Assembly (NCBI GenBank): GCA_949948825.1
Contig: CATLIJ010000011.1
Span: 1 to 19,007, forward strand
Origin: an uncultured Clostridiaceae bacterium
Lineage (GTDB): Bacteria > Bacillota > Clostridia > Lachnospirales > Lachnospiraceae
DNA: 19,007 nt
Direction of reading: 5' to 3'
Below the pieces are notes generated by a model. That model did not search any database and was not told where the DNA came from. It was given only the letters and a program-made list of their open reading frames with translations. The first letter of the stretch is position 1; the number at the start of each line of letters is the position of its first letter. Position numbers and translations under genes: made by a program. Below are positions 1-8,394 of this stretch, piece after piece.

Positions 1-1
1 A

Positions 2-2941
2 TGTTCTACTGGTTTTATTAGGGATGGTATAAAATATAATGAATTGTCCGATGAAGAAAAAGAAGAATTTGAAGACACATTTGCAGAAGATGAAGAAGTA
101 ATAGATAAAATTATTAGTGAGCGAAAACACTTAGATGATAAGCAATATCAGAAGTTAAAAATATTGAATAGGGGAGAATTGAGATTACGTGGAAAGGAAA
201 CACAATATTTTTGGGATATAGTTGCGATGTGCGAGCATAAAACAATTATGAATCAGCACTTTCATAAGTCAAGCGATGAAGACTTAATCGCATTGTATAA
301 GCAAGAGTATTTGAGTCCTATTGAAAAGAACGCCAATATTAAAGTTAAAAATTCACATATTGAATTCTCTGAAAATTTTGAGTATTTAATAAAAAGAAAT
401 TTTATGCGTTGTATGTGGAAATCTTATCCAGAATATCAATTTTATTTTCAGGACTGGACTGATGAAGAAATTGATGCATTGAATTTGTTTCTGAAACCTC
501 ATACGGTTCCAACTGGGTTTGGATATCTTGTTCTTTCTGATATGATAGGTGAAAATAGAGCAGGAGAAAAGCAAAAAAAATTTTGGAGATATTTGAAAAA
601 AGAATATAATTTAAAACGCTTTGTTAGTGTAAACCAAGTCATTAAGACAAAACAATTTACGCCCTATGAAACATATATGAAACGCGATAATCAAGTTGTC
701 CGGCTGGAAGATATAGGATTGTTTTTTTCGTTTAAAAAGGAGGAAGAATTTAGGTTCTTTTACTATGAACAGAATCCAGGAGGCAAACCAATTGATATTG
801 TAGAAATTCTAAATTGGCTTAGAAAGGAAATTTTTGCAAGTAAAAAAAAAGATAATTTAAAAAAGGGTAGATATGAGAAGACAGATATGAAAAAAGATAT
901 AATAATTCGAGATAATATATATGGAAATATCTGTATCCCCTATAAGATAAGGTTGCTTGTAGACTGTAAGGAGTTTCAAAGATTAAGAAGAATAACTCAG
1001 CTTGCTACAGCTGGACAGGTTTTTCCGGGGGCGGTACAAAATCGCTTTTCCCATTCTTTGGGGGTCTATCATCTCATGGATAAAATTGTATTCCATTTTG
1101 AGAAGAAATTGAGAAGTATTGGTTATGAGAATAGTATAAAGGAAAGAGATAAAGATGCTATTCTAGTAGCAGCATTATTACACGATGTTGGACATGGACC
1201 TTTTTCTCATGCTTTTGAAAAAGCAGATATTAATCGAGAAACTTTTAGTCATGAGTATTGGACTAAAAGAATTATTACTTCTCAAGAGACAGATATTAAT
1301 CAAACATTGCAGGTATTATGGGGAGAGGATTTTCCAGAATTGGTGATGAGTTACATTGATTGTAGAAATGAGGTGAAGGATGGAAAGTTTGAACAAAATA
1401 GATATTCTAAAGATGGCTTAAATTTAAAATTTATTTTTGCTTCACTGGTTTCAAGCCAATTAGATGCAGATCGTATGGATTATTTACTTAGAGATTCTCA
1501 AGCTTGTGGAGTTACTTATGGTCAGTTTGATCTTGATCGTTTAATTGAGGGGATGTCCATTGCTATTAATTCTGATGGTGAATTGAAAGTTGGTATAGAA
1601 GAGGAATATGTAAGTAATGTTGAAGAATACTTTTATGCTAGATATTTGATGTATAATAACATTTATTATCATCCATTTAAAGTTCTTACAGAGAAGTTAC
1701 TTCAAAATATATTACGGGAGGCGTGTGATGAATATATAAAGGGTGATTTAAAACCAAATGAGTTGCCACCAATATTGTCAGAGATATTTAACCATGCGAC
1801 AATGTCTTTAGAGGATTTTTGTGATTTAGATGATCATGTTGTAATGGGAGCTATGCAAGTTTGGGCAAATTTGAATGGAAAGGGTACAGAGCATTTGTCA
1901 ATACTTTGTCAATACTTCTTGAATAGGAGAGGGTTTCAAAATTTAAATATAATTAATCCAAAAATGTTTTTCAGAAAATTAGCAAGTGTCAAAAAGTGTA
2001 CTGTTGAGGATTTAGAATCAAAGAGAAACGATTTTATTTATTGTGAAAAAAATATACAAATGTATAAAGTATATAAGAGAGGTGATGTTCATATAATAAA
2101 ACGAAATGGGACAATTGTTAGGCTTCAGGATATTAAAAATATGATTAATCTGGAAAATGAGGAAGATGCATTGTACCATTCTATGGAATTAACTGAAAAG
2201 TTTTATCCGGATGATAAGCAATTAATTGAACAACTTAATCGAGAATTTAGTGTTGATAATTCTGTAGAAATTGAAAAGAAGTATGTATTAAGAGAAGATG
2301 TAGATAAAGATAAAATAATGCAAAGGATTCTTGATATTGCAAAAGAAGGTCACTATTGTATTGATAAAGTAGAACCGAAGAAACAAGAAGATGTTTATTT
2401 TGATACTGATAATGGTCTTTTGAAAAAGAATGAGTTTTCTGTAAGAATAAGAATTAGAGATAATTACAAATATATTACGTGCAAATATAATGTAGTAAGT
2501 GAGTCTAATGGAGAAGGTGGTCAATTAGAGCGTTATGAAGCAGAACGTATCGTAGAGTCGGATGACTTGATGGATAATAAGGAACATATTGATAGTTCTG
2601 TTTCTAAACTATTAGAGACAGAGGGTTACGGTCTCAATGATTTATTACCGCGTGTTAAGGTTATAAATACTAGGAAGAAATATATAATTTACAAAAATGG
2701 TGATAAAAATGGACGAGTAGATGAACGATATGAGTTAGTTCTAGATGAAGTATCCTACCAGAATATGAAAAACAAGGGAACAGCAAAGGAAATACAGATT
2801 GAGATTGAATTAAAATCTGGATATGAAACAAGGATTAATATGAAAGAATTTACAGATTCAATAGAAATAATAGATGGTCTCACTAGCATAACACAGTCTA
2901 AATATATCCGTGCTCTAATGCTGACAGAAGGAACTAAGTAA
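2..2941 (+). CDS. Partial HD-domain (SAMHD1/dGTPase-like) and CYTH-domain fusion protein, 5' end outside window
   Basis: The reading frame is open to the first bases of the window and 979 residues are visible, so the true start lies to the left. The TTG at 44 has no convincing ribosome site. Numbering from that TTG, residues 1-280 belong to no family I can name. An HD phosphohydrolase domain covers about 281-560: RFSHSLG near 335, LLHDVGHG near 380 and DADRMDY near 474 supply the H...HD...D metal ligands of SAMHD1 and bacterial dGTPases. Residues 560-735 are unassigned. A CYTH (triphosphate tunnel metalloenzyme) domain runs from about 741 to the end, with the ExExK motif (VEIEKKY), YFDT, a basic SVRIRIR strand and a final acidic EIQIEIELK strand. 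Both catalytic centres look intact. Family knowledge suggests hydrolysis of dNTPs or another triphosphate; a defence role is inference. Base composition is far more AT-rich than that of the neighbours, pointing to transfer. Confidence 0.85.
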   Translation, partial: CSTGFIRDGIKYNELSDEEKEEFEDTFAEDEEVIDKIISERKHLDDKQYQKLKILNRGELRLRGKETQYFWDIVAMCEHKTIMNQHFHKSSDEDLIALYKQEYLSPIEKNANIKVKNSHIEFSENFEYLIKRNFMRCMWKSYPEYQFYFQDWTDEEIDALNLFLKPHTVPTGFGYLVLSDMIGENRAGEKQKKFWRYLKKEYNLKRFVSVNQVIKTKQFTPYETYMKRDNQVVRLEDIGLFFSFKKEEEFRFFYYEQNPGGKPIDIVEILNWLRKEIFASKKKDNLKKGRYEKTDMKKDIIIRDNIYGNICIPYKIRLLVDCKEFQRLRRITQLATAGQVFPGAVQNRFSHSLGVYHLMDKIVFHFEKKLRSIGYENSIKERDKDAILVAALLHDVGHGPFSHAFEKADINRETFSHEYWTKRIITSQETDINQTLQVLWGEDFPELVMSYIDCRNEVKDGKFEQNRYSKDGLNLKFIFASLVSSQLDADRMDYLLRDSQACGVTYGQFDLDRLIEGMSIAINSDGELKVGIEEEYVSNVEEYFYARYLMYNNIYYHPFKVLTEKLLQNILREACDEYIKGDLKPNELPPILSEIFNHATMSLEDFCDLDDHVVMGAMQVWANLNGKGTEHLSILCQYFLNRRGFQNLNIINPKMFFRKLASVKKCTVEDLESKRNDFIYCEKNIQMYKVYKRGDVHIIKRNGTIVRLQDIKNMINLENEEDALYHSMELTEKFYPDDKQLIEQLNREFSVDNSVEIEKKYVLREDVDKDKIMQRILDIAKEGHYCIDKVEPKKQEDVYFDTDNGLLKKNEFSVRIRIRDNYKYITCKYNVVSESNGEGGQLERYEAERIVESDDLMDNKEHIDSSVSKLLETEGYGLNDLLPRVKVINTRKKYIIYKNGDKNGRVDERYELVLDEVSYQNMKNKGTAKEIQIEIELKSGYETRINMKEFTDSIEIIDGLTSITQSKYIRALMLTEGTK

Positions 2942-2982
2942 AGATGGAAATTATAATCTTTGTTAATCCAAATTTTCATTAT

Positions 2983-3021
2983 TTATACGAAAAGGCGGTA
3001 TTGAGCCGCCTTTTCGTATAA
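2983..3021. terminator. Bidirectional hairpin terminator between convergent genes
   Basis: A perfect 16-base-pair stem (2983-2998 with 3006-3021, core CGAAAAGGCGG / CCGCCTTTTCG) closes a 7-base loop. It sits 41 bases after the stop of the HD-CYTH gene and 3 bases after the stop of the convergent DUF4317 gene, so it can serve both. There is no long U-run on either side; the A/T blocks lie inside the stem. Confidence 0.8.
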
Positions 3022-3023
3022 GT

Positions 3024-4193
3024 CTAATTCATCTCTGAATCTACAATTTCTGCTATTGTTTCTGCATTCATGTTTTCTTTTACGATAATTCCGTTGACTT
3101 CAATACCACCGTCAATAGCAATTACAAGACATTGGCGCCCGTCGATTTGGCGGGTTTCTACCAGGTCGGTCCGGTCAGGGTTTATCTTCAGGATTACATC
3201 CGGAGTCTTTACTTCAAAGGCGCGGGAATTTATAATGTTGCTTGCAAAGATAGCAGCTTTTTCTCCAGCGGTTTCATCAAAATGCCTGTCAAATGCTTCC
3301 ATTTGTTCCTGCTCCACACCGCTGTTTTCCAACAGGGATTTTACCTGATATTTGTCCAGAATCAGCGGTTCCGGAGCGTCTTTATGTTCTTCCAGCATTT
3401 CGCTTAGGTTTTCGTGAATGGTTTTTACTGTGTCATAGCTGCATGCGTCTCCCAGAGTTTCTTCAATAATGGTCTGAAAGGTCTCTTTTTGAAAGTCAGC
3501 AGCTAAGGGCAGAGGACACCCAAGCAGTTGTTCAATAAATGTATCATGAAGGTCATTGGCATTTTTAGAATAATACAGGGTACTATGAATGTCTGTGGAG
3601 CGGTCATTGAATGCGGGAAATAGAAAACCCAGCTCCGGCATTCCTACCACCCAGTCGCGGGTCCGGTTTTGAAAGGTGTTTTCTATTTCATTGTAGCTTA
3701 ATCCTGGTTTGGATAAGTCTACCGGACAGATGGAGCACAATATGTAATGATATACTTCATCCGAGGCGTCCTCCATAGTAAGGCCATCGGATGTCCGGCC
3801 TGGAATATCGTAAGTATCGTGAATCAAAAGAATCAGGTAATTGCCAGTATATTCGTAGGCTTCCATGATTCGGTCATAAAAAGTTTCCAGAAGTTCATCG
3901 TCCTCAAGGCGGCTGTTGCGCAGCTTTAAAAGAAATTCCTGAGTTCCGCCTTCTTTTTCTGTGTCCAGGGGAAAATCCAAATTGATGAGATTTTTCCCAA
4001 GGGTTCCGGACAGGGTTTTTCGAAGTATTTCAAAATATTTGAACATGTCCTCCTCTGGAAGAGAGAGAAATGCTTCTTTTAACCGGGTTTTTTTGTTCTT
4101 TTCTCCGTCCACATAACAGCCGCAAATCCGGGTGATGGAGCAGCTGGATGGGGTGTACAGACGTTTCAATTCAGATATTTCTTTTTTTACCAT
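3024..4193 (-). CDS. DUF4317 family protein
   Basis: This 389-residue protein resembles the DUF4317 family, which is common in Lachnospiraceae and relatives and has no known function. It has no signal peptide or membrane segment and should be cytosolic. The N-terminus (KKEISELKRLYTP) and a cysteine pair in TRICGCYVDG near residue 25 look family-like. The C-terminal part (IDGGIEVNGIIV) looks like a small beta-rich domain. The start is supported by AGGAGG at 4203-4208 on the minus strand, 9 bases upstream of the ATG. The gene is divergent from gdpP across a 267-base gap and convergent with the HD-CYTH gene. The family assignment rests on recollection of its overall sequence character, not on catalytic motifs. 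Confidence 0.75.
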   Translation of the reverse strand: MVKKEISELKRLYTPSSCSITRICGCYVDGEKNKKTRLKEAFLSLPEEDMFKYFEILRKTLSGTLGKNLINLDFPLDTEKEGGTQEFLLKLRNSRLEDDELLETFYDRIMEAYEYTGNYLILLIHDTYDIPGRTSDGLTMEDASDEVYHYILCSICPVDLSKPGLSYNEIENTFQNRTRDWVVGMPELGFLFPAFNDRSTDIHSTLYYSKNANDLHDTFIEQLLGCPLPLAADFQKETFQTIIEETLGDACSYDTVKTIHENLSEMLEEHKDAPEPLILDKYQVKSLLENSGVEQEQMEAFDRHFDETAGEKAAIFASNIINSRAFEVKTPDVILKINPDRTDLVETRQIDGRQCLVIAIDGGIEVNGIIVKENMNAETIAEIVDSEMN

Positions 4194-4385
4194 AAGAATG
4201 AGCCTCCTGTTTTTTAATTTTTCTTTTCGAGATATTACCCATTGTTTCCACGTTTTAAGTTATATTTTTCAATCAGAAGTTGTTTATCATCTTTTTCCAT
4301 ATCACTTCCGCCATAAATGATAAGAAAGGGGGGTGGGATTATTGTATATCAGAATGAGAAGAAAAACAATGGGAATATCAAATAG

Positions 4386-4414
4386 TAGACGAAAAATACT
4401 TATTGTGGTATACT
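4386..4414 (+). promoter_or_regulatory. Probable sigma-A promoter for gdpP-rplI-dnaB
   Basis: TATACT at 4409-4414 is preceded by TGG, forming an extended -10 element. Seventeen bases upstream lies a weak -35 (TAGACG, 4386-4391). Transcription would begin near 4421, about 40 bases before the chosen gdpP start. Confidence 0.55.
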
Positions 4415-4448
4415 AGGAGCACTTAGCGAGGTTTATGTGAAGTACAGC

Positions 4449-4454
4449 AAGGAG
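4449..4454 (+). promoter_or_regulatory. Ribosome binding site deciding the gdpP start
   Basis: AAGGAG lies 6 bases before the ATG at 4461. The upstream in-frame GTG at 4437 has only a weak GCGAGG-type site close by, so 4461 is preferred. An ATG at 4455 directly abuts the site and is too close. Confidence 0.65.
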
Positions 4455-4460
4455 ATGAAT

Positions 4461-6500
4461 ATGAAAGAAACAATAAAGGTAAAGGGTCAGCTGAAAGCTT
4501 ATTTATCCTGGCCGTTGCTGCTTTCTTTGTTTTTTGTTCTTGGAAATATAGCGGTGGCAGTGGTCAGTAATGCAGGGGCTATTGTGCTGTTTCCGTTTAC
4601 AGCTGCTTATATAGCTATGGCAGGCTGGATTTATCTGTATCGGAGAAAGCGCGTGTTAAGCGGCCTGGTTGAGTTTTCTGCTGAATATGCATGGATTCAG
4701 AAGCAGCTTTTGGCAGAGATGGAAGTCCCTTATGGACTGATTGATGAGGAAGGGCGGATTTTGTGGGCAAATGATGCCATGAAGGACATTCTGAAGGAGA
4801 AAAAAGCTTTGAAGAAGAGCCTGTCCGTCTTATTTCCTGAGGTGACAAAGGCTGAGCTGGCATCAGCAGAGGAGAGCCATGTCCATACAGCTTACGGGGG
4901 CCGGAAGTTTCGCATGGACATTCGTCCGGTTTATGTAAGTGAAGATGAGGAAGATGAAAATGCAATCGTAGACGGAAATCAGAAAATGGTGGCCATCTAT
5001 TTGTTTGATGAGACTGAGATTCTTCAGTACCGGCAGGAAATTACAGATGAGAAGATGGTGGCAGGCCTGATTTATCTGGATAACTATGAGGAAGCTCTTG
5101 AAAGTGTGGAGGAGGTTCGCCGTTCTCTTCTGACTGCTCTGATTGACCGGAAGATTAATAAATATATTGGCGCCATGGACGGGGTTGTGAAGAAAATGGA
5201 AAAGGATAAGTATTTCTTCATGATCAAACAAAAGCATATGGAGGAGATTCAGGAGGAGCGTTTCAGTATTTTAGAGGATGTAAAGTCAGTTAATATTGGG
5301 AATGAGATGGCTGTGACCTTGAGTATTGGCATTGGAATGAACGGGGAAAGCTATAATCAGAATTACGAATATGCCCGTGTTTCCATTGATATGGCTTTAG
5401 GCCGGGGCGGAGACCAGGCTGTGGTAAAGGACGGAGGTAAGATTCAGTATTATGGAGGCAAGTCCCAGCAGCTGGAGAAGGCTACCAGAGTAAAGGCCAG
5501 AGTGAAGGCTCATGCTTTAAGGGAATTGATGGAGACAAAGGACAGGCTGCTGATTATGGGACATAAGCTGGGGGATATTGATTCCTTTGGCGCGTCCATT
5601 GGTATTTTCCGGATTGCCACTTCTCTTAATAAGAAGTCTCACATTGTGATTAATGAGGTGACGACCTCAGTTCAGCCGATGATGGACCGCTTTCTGGAGA
5701 ATCCGGAATATCCTGAGGATTTGTTTTTAAACGGCGCACAGGCAGCAGAGCTGGTGGATGCCAATACTATGCTGGTGGTGGTGGACGTAAACAGGCCCAG
5801 CATTACAGATGCGCCGGAGCTGCTTCATATGGTGAAAACAATTGTGGTTATGGATCATCACAGGCAAAGCAGTGAGATTATTCAGAACGCGGTTTTGTCC
5901 TATGTGGAGCCGTATGCTTCCTCTGCCTGTGAGATGGCGGCAGAGGTGCTGCAGTATATTGCAGATGATATTAAGATTAAACCAGCAGAGGCAGATGCCA
6001 TGTATGCAGGCATTGTGATTGATACGCTGAACTTTACCAATCAGACCGGAGTCCGGACCTTTGAGGCAGCTGCTTATCTTCGGAGAAGCGGAGCAGATGT
6101 GACCCGTGTGCGGAAGCTGTTCCGGGACAATATGGCGGAATACAAGGCGCGGGCAGCAGCGATTACTTCAGCAGAGGTTTACCGGGAATCCTTTTCCATT
6201 GGAGTATGTCCTGCAGAAGGACTGCAAAGTCCTACGATTGTGGGCGCTCAGGCTGCCAATGAGCTTTTGGATATTAAGGGGATTAAGGCTTCTGTGGTTT
6301 TGACAGAATATCACGGGAAGATTTACATGAGCGCCAGATCCATTGATGAGGTTAATGTGCAGGTGATGATGGAGCAGCTTGGGGGCGGAGGACACCGGAC
6401 AGTTGCAGGAGCGCAGCTGGAGGGTGTGACCATAGAGGAAGCGAAGAAACGGATAAAAGAAGTTTTGGACAATATGTTGGAGAAAGGAGATATTTCATAA
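4461..6500 (+). CDS. gdpP: Cyclic-di-AMP phosphodiesterase GdpP (YybT), DHH family
   Basis: A 679-residue membrane enzyme that hydrolyses c-di-AMP to pApA. Two membrane helices lie in residues 10-60. A PAS-like region follows at roughly 75-185, then a degenerate GGDEF domain at about 190-330 that ends in GRGGDQAVVK. The DHH phosphoesterase has MGHKLGDIDS at 366-375, VVDVNRPS near 436 and the DHH triad at 465-467. The DHHA1 part carries GGGGH at 641-645. All metal-binding motifs are present. The degenerate GGDEF matches GdpP proteins that have lost diguanylate cyclase activity. The stop codon overlaps the rplI start by one base (TAATG), implying translational coupling. The order gdpP-rplI-dnaB is the same as yybT-rplI-dnaC in Bacillus subtilis, but the DUF2232 gene (yybS) that often precedes it is not here. 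Confidence 0.96.
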   Translation: MKETIKVKGQLKAYLSWPLLLSLFFVLGNIAVAVVSNAGAIVLFPFTAAYIAMAGWIYLYRRKRVLSGLVEFSAEYAWIQKQLLAEMEVPYGLIDEEGRILWANDAMKDILKEKKALKKSLSVLFPEVTKAELASAEESHVHTAYGGRKFRMDIRPVYVSEDEEDENAIVDGNQKMVAIYLFDETEILQYRQEITDEKMVAGLIYLDNYEEALESVEEVRRSLLTALIDRKINKYIGAMDGVVKKMEKDKYFFMIKQKHMEEIQEERFSILEDVKSVNIGNEMAVTLSIGIGMNGESYNQNYEYARVSIDMALGRGGDQAVVKDGGKIQYYGGKSQQLEKATRVKARVKAHALRELMETKDRLLIMGHKLGDIDSFGASIGIFRIATSLNKKSHIVINEVTTSVQPMMDRFLENPEYPEDLFLNGAQAAELVDANTMLVVVDVNRPSITDAPELLHMVKTIVVMDHHRQSSEIIQNAVLSYVEPYASSACEMAAEVLQYIADDIKIKPAEADAMYAGIVIDTLNFTNQTGVRTFEAAAYLRRSGADVTRVRKLFRDNMAEYKARAAAITSAEVYRESFSIGVCPAEGLQSPTIVGAQAANELLDIKGIKASVVLTEYHGKIYMSARSIDEVNVQVMMEQLGGGGHRTVAGAQLEGVTIEEAKKRIKEVLDNMLEKGDIS

Positions 6501-6946
6501 TGGAAGTTGTATTATTGGAGGATGTGAAGGCACTGGGAAAAAAGGGACAGATCGTCAAGGTAAATGACGGATATGCCCGGAATTTTATTCTTCCGAAGAA
6601 ATTGGGTGTGGAGGCTACTTCAAAGAATCTGAATGATCTGAAGCTGAAAAAGGCCAATGAGGAAAAGCTGGCAGCAGAGCAGCTGGCAGCGGCAAAGGAG
6701 CTGGCAGCGCGTATTGAGAAGTCATCTGTAACTCTGTCCATGAAGGCAGGGGAGAATGGAAAGGCATTTGGCTCGGTTTCCAGCAAGGAGATTGCAGCAG
6801 CAGCTACTGAGCAGTTAAGTCTTGAGATTGACAAGAAGAAGCTGGTGCTGGCTGAGCCGTTAAAAACCTTTGGAACTCATGAGGTCCCGGTAAAATTGCA
6901 CAGGGATGTAACGGCAAAGCTTTCGGTAAAGATTGTGGAAGCATAA
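6500..6946 (+). CDS. rplI: 50S ribosomal protein L9
   Basis: At 148 residues this is the normal length for bacterial L9. The N-terminal rRNA-binding domain begins MEVVLLEDVKALGKKG and continues with the conserved NDGYARNFILPK signature near 22-33. A long Lys/Ala/Glu-rich connecting helix spans about 40-75, and the C-terminal domain ends in a basic strand pattern. The ATG overlaps the gdpP stop by one base and GGAG lies 13 bases upstream, so translation is probably coupled. dnaB follows after 50 bases with no terminator between them. Confidence 0.98.
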   Translation: MEVVLLEDVKALGKKGQIVKVNDGYARNFILPKKLGVEATSKNLNDLKLKKANEEKLAAEQLAAAKELAARIEKSSVTLSMKAGENGKAFGSVSSKEIAAAATEQLSLEIDKKKLVLAEPLKTFGTHEVPVKLHRDVTAKLSVKIVEA

Positions 6947-6996
6947 TGAATCATGGTTCATAGCCACAGGCGTCTGTAAACGGCAGGGGAGAAAAC

Positions 6997-8328
6997 ATGG
7001 ATGAAGCTTTGATGAAACGGGTGCTTCCTCACAGTATTGAAGCGGAGCAGTCGGTGATTGGGTCCATGCTGATGGATAAGGATGCAGTGATTGCTGCCTC
7101 GGAGATGCTGTCAGAGGCGGACTTTTATCAGCGTTCTTATGGCATTATGTTTGAGGCTATGGTAGAGCTTTTTAATGAAGGGAAGCCAGTAGACCTGGTG
7201 ATGCTTCAGGACCGGCTGAAGGAAAAGGATGTTCCTCCTGAGATCAGCAGCCTGGAGTTTGTCCGGGAGATTCTCAACACAATTCCCACTTCAGCAAATA
7301 TTAAATCCTATGCAAATATTGTGCGGGAAAAGGCTGTCTTAAGAAAACTGATTAAGGTGACAGAGGAGATTGCCAATACCTGCTATGTGGGGCGGGAGCC
7401 CCTGGAAAGAATATTGGCAGATACAGAGAAATCTGTGTTTGATTTGCTTCAAAGCCGGGATTCGGCGGAGTTTGTTCCAATTCGGCAGGTGGCTTTAAAT
7501 GTGCTTGAGAGAATTGAGAAGGCATCCAGGAATCCAGGAACCGTGACAGGAATTTCCACGGGATTTATTGATTTGGATTACAAGACCTCCGGAATGCAGC
7601 CATCGGATCTGGTTTTGATTGCCGCCAGACCTTCCATGGGAAAGACGGCTTTTGTTCTGAATCTGGTGGACCATATTGCTGTGAGAAAAGGACAGCCCTG
7701 TATGATTTTCAGCCTGGAAATGTCTAAGGAACAGCTGGTGAACCGTATGCTGGCCATGGAGTCAAATGTGGATTCCCAAAAGCTGCGCACAGGAAATCTT
7801 ACGGATTCGGACTGGGATGCAGTGGTGGAGGGAATTGGCATTATTGGCAATTCTAAGCTTTTAATTGACGATACGCCGGGAATTTCTATTACAGAGCTGC
7901 GTTCCAAATGCAGGAAAATGAAGCTGGAATATGGGCTCAGCATGATTATTATTGATTATCTGCAGCTAATGTCCGGAAGTGGCCGATCTGGTGATAACCG
8001 GCAGCAGGAAATCTCAGAGATTTCCCGGTCTCTCAAGGCTTTGGCCAGAGAGATGAATGCGCCGGTAGTAGCATTGTCCCAGTTAAGCCGTGCCTGTGAG
8101 ACCAGACAGGACCATCGGCCAATGCTTTCTGACCTTCGTGAGTCAGGAGCCATTGAGCAGGATGCTGATGTGGTGATGTTTTTGTACCGGGATGATTATT
8201 ATAATAAAGATACAGATACGCCTAATATTGCGGAGGTGATTATCGCCAAACAGAGAAATGGTCCGATTGGGACGGTAAATCTGCTTTGGCAGCCAGAGTT
8301 TACAAAATTTGTAAATTTAGCCAGATAG
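6997..8328 (+). CDS. dnaB: Replicative DNA helicase DnaB
   Basis: The 443-residue hexameric helicase unwinds DNA at the replication fork (called DnaC in Bacillus subtilis). The N-terminal domain (about 5-105) begins LPHSIEAEQSVIGSML. The RecA-like ATPase domain carries Walker A (ARPSMGKTAF) near 208-217, a Walker B region (MIIIDYLQLM) near 316-325, and the conserved SQLSRACETR and DLRESGAIEQDADVV stretches near 350-390. No intein is present and the length is standard. GGGGAG lies 6 bases before the ATG. It is the last gene of the gdpP-rplI-dnaB transcript and is closed by the hairpin at 8333-8379. Confidence 0.98.
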   Translation: MDEALMKRVLPHSIEAEQSVIGSMLMDKDAVIAASEMLSEADFYQRSYGIMFEAMVELFNEGKPVDLVMLQDRLKEKDVPPEISSLEFVREILNTIPTSANIKSYANIVREKAVLRKLIKVTEEIANTCYVGREPLERILADTEKSVFDLLQSRDSAEFVPIRQVALNVLERIEKASRNPGTVTGISTGFIDLDYKTSGMQPSDLVLIAARPSMGKTAFVLNLVDHIAVRKGQPCMIFSLEMSKEQLVNRMLAMESNVDSQKLRTGNLTDSDWDAVVEGIGIIGNSKLLIDDTPGISITELRSKCRKMKLEYGLSMIIIDYLQLMSGSGRSGDNRQQEISEISRSLKALAREMNAPVVALSQLSRACETRQDHRPMLSDLRESGAIEQDADVVMFLYRDDYYNKDTDTPNIAEVIIAKQRNGPIGTVNLLWQPEFTKFVNLAR

Positions 8329-8332
8329 GCGG

Positions 8333-8379
8333 AAATCAGGCAGAAGGGTTTGGTATTATGCCCTCCTGCCTGATTTTTT
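8333..8379 (+). terminator. Rho-independent terminator after dnaB
   Basis: AATCAGGCAGAAGGG (8334-8348) pairs with CCCTCCTGCCTGATT (8361-8375) with one mismatch and a 12-base loop, followed by six T residues (8374-8379). The convergent MerR-type gene stops 16 bases further on, so the hairpin probably also stops that transcript, though with a weaker U-tract. Confidence 0.9.
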
Positions 8380-8394
8380 GAAGGTAGTGTTCTG

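Noticed and set aside
44..46. TTG at 44 as the real start of the HD-CYTH gene
   Set aside because: The same frame stays open upstream to base 2, and no ribosome site lies at a suitable distance before the TTG.
5061..5436. An active GGDEF diguanylate cyclase in gdpP
   Set aside because: The GG[DE]EF active-site signature is missing; this degenerate domain is normal for GdpP.
6352..6834. A 160-codon minus-strand reading frame opposite gdpP and rplI
   Set aside because: It is a low-complexity Ser/Ala/Phe-rich mirror of two certain genes and lacks initiation signals.
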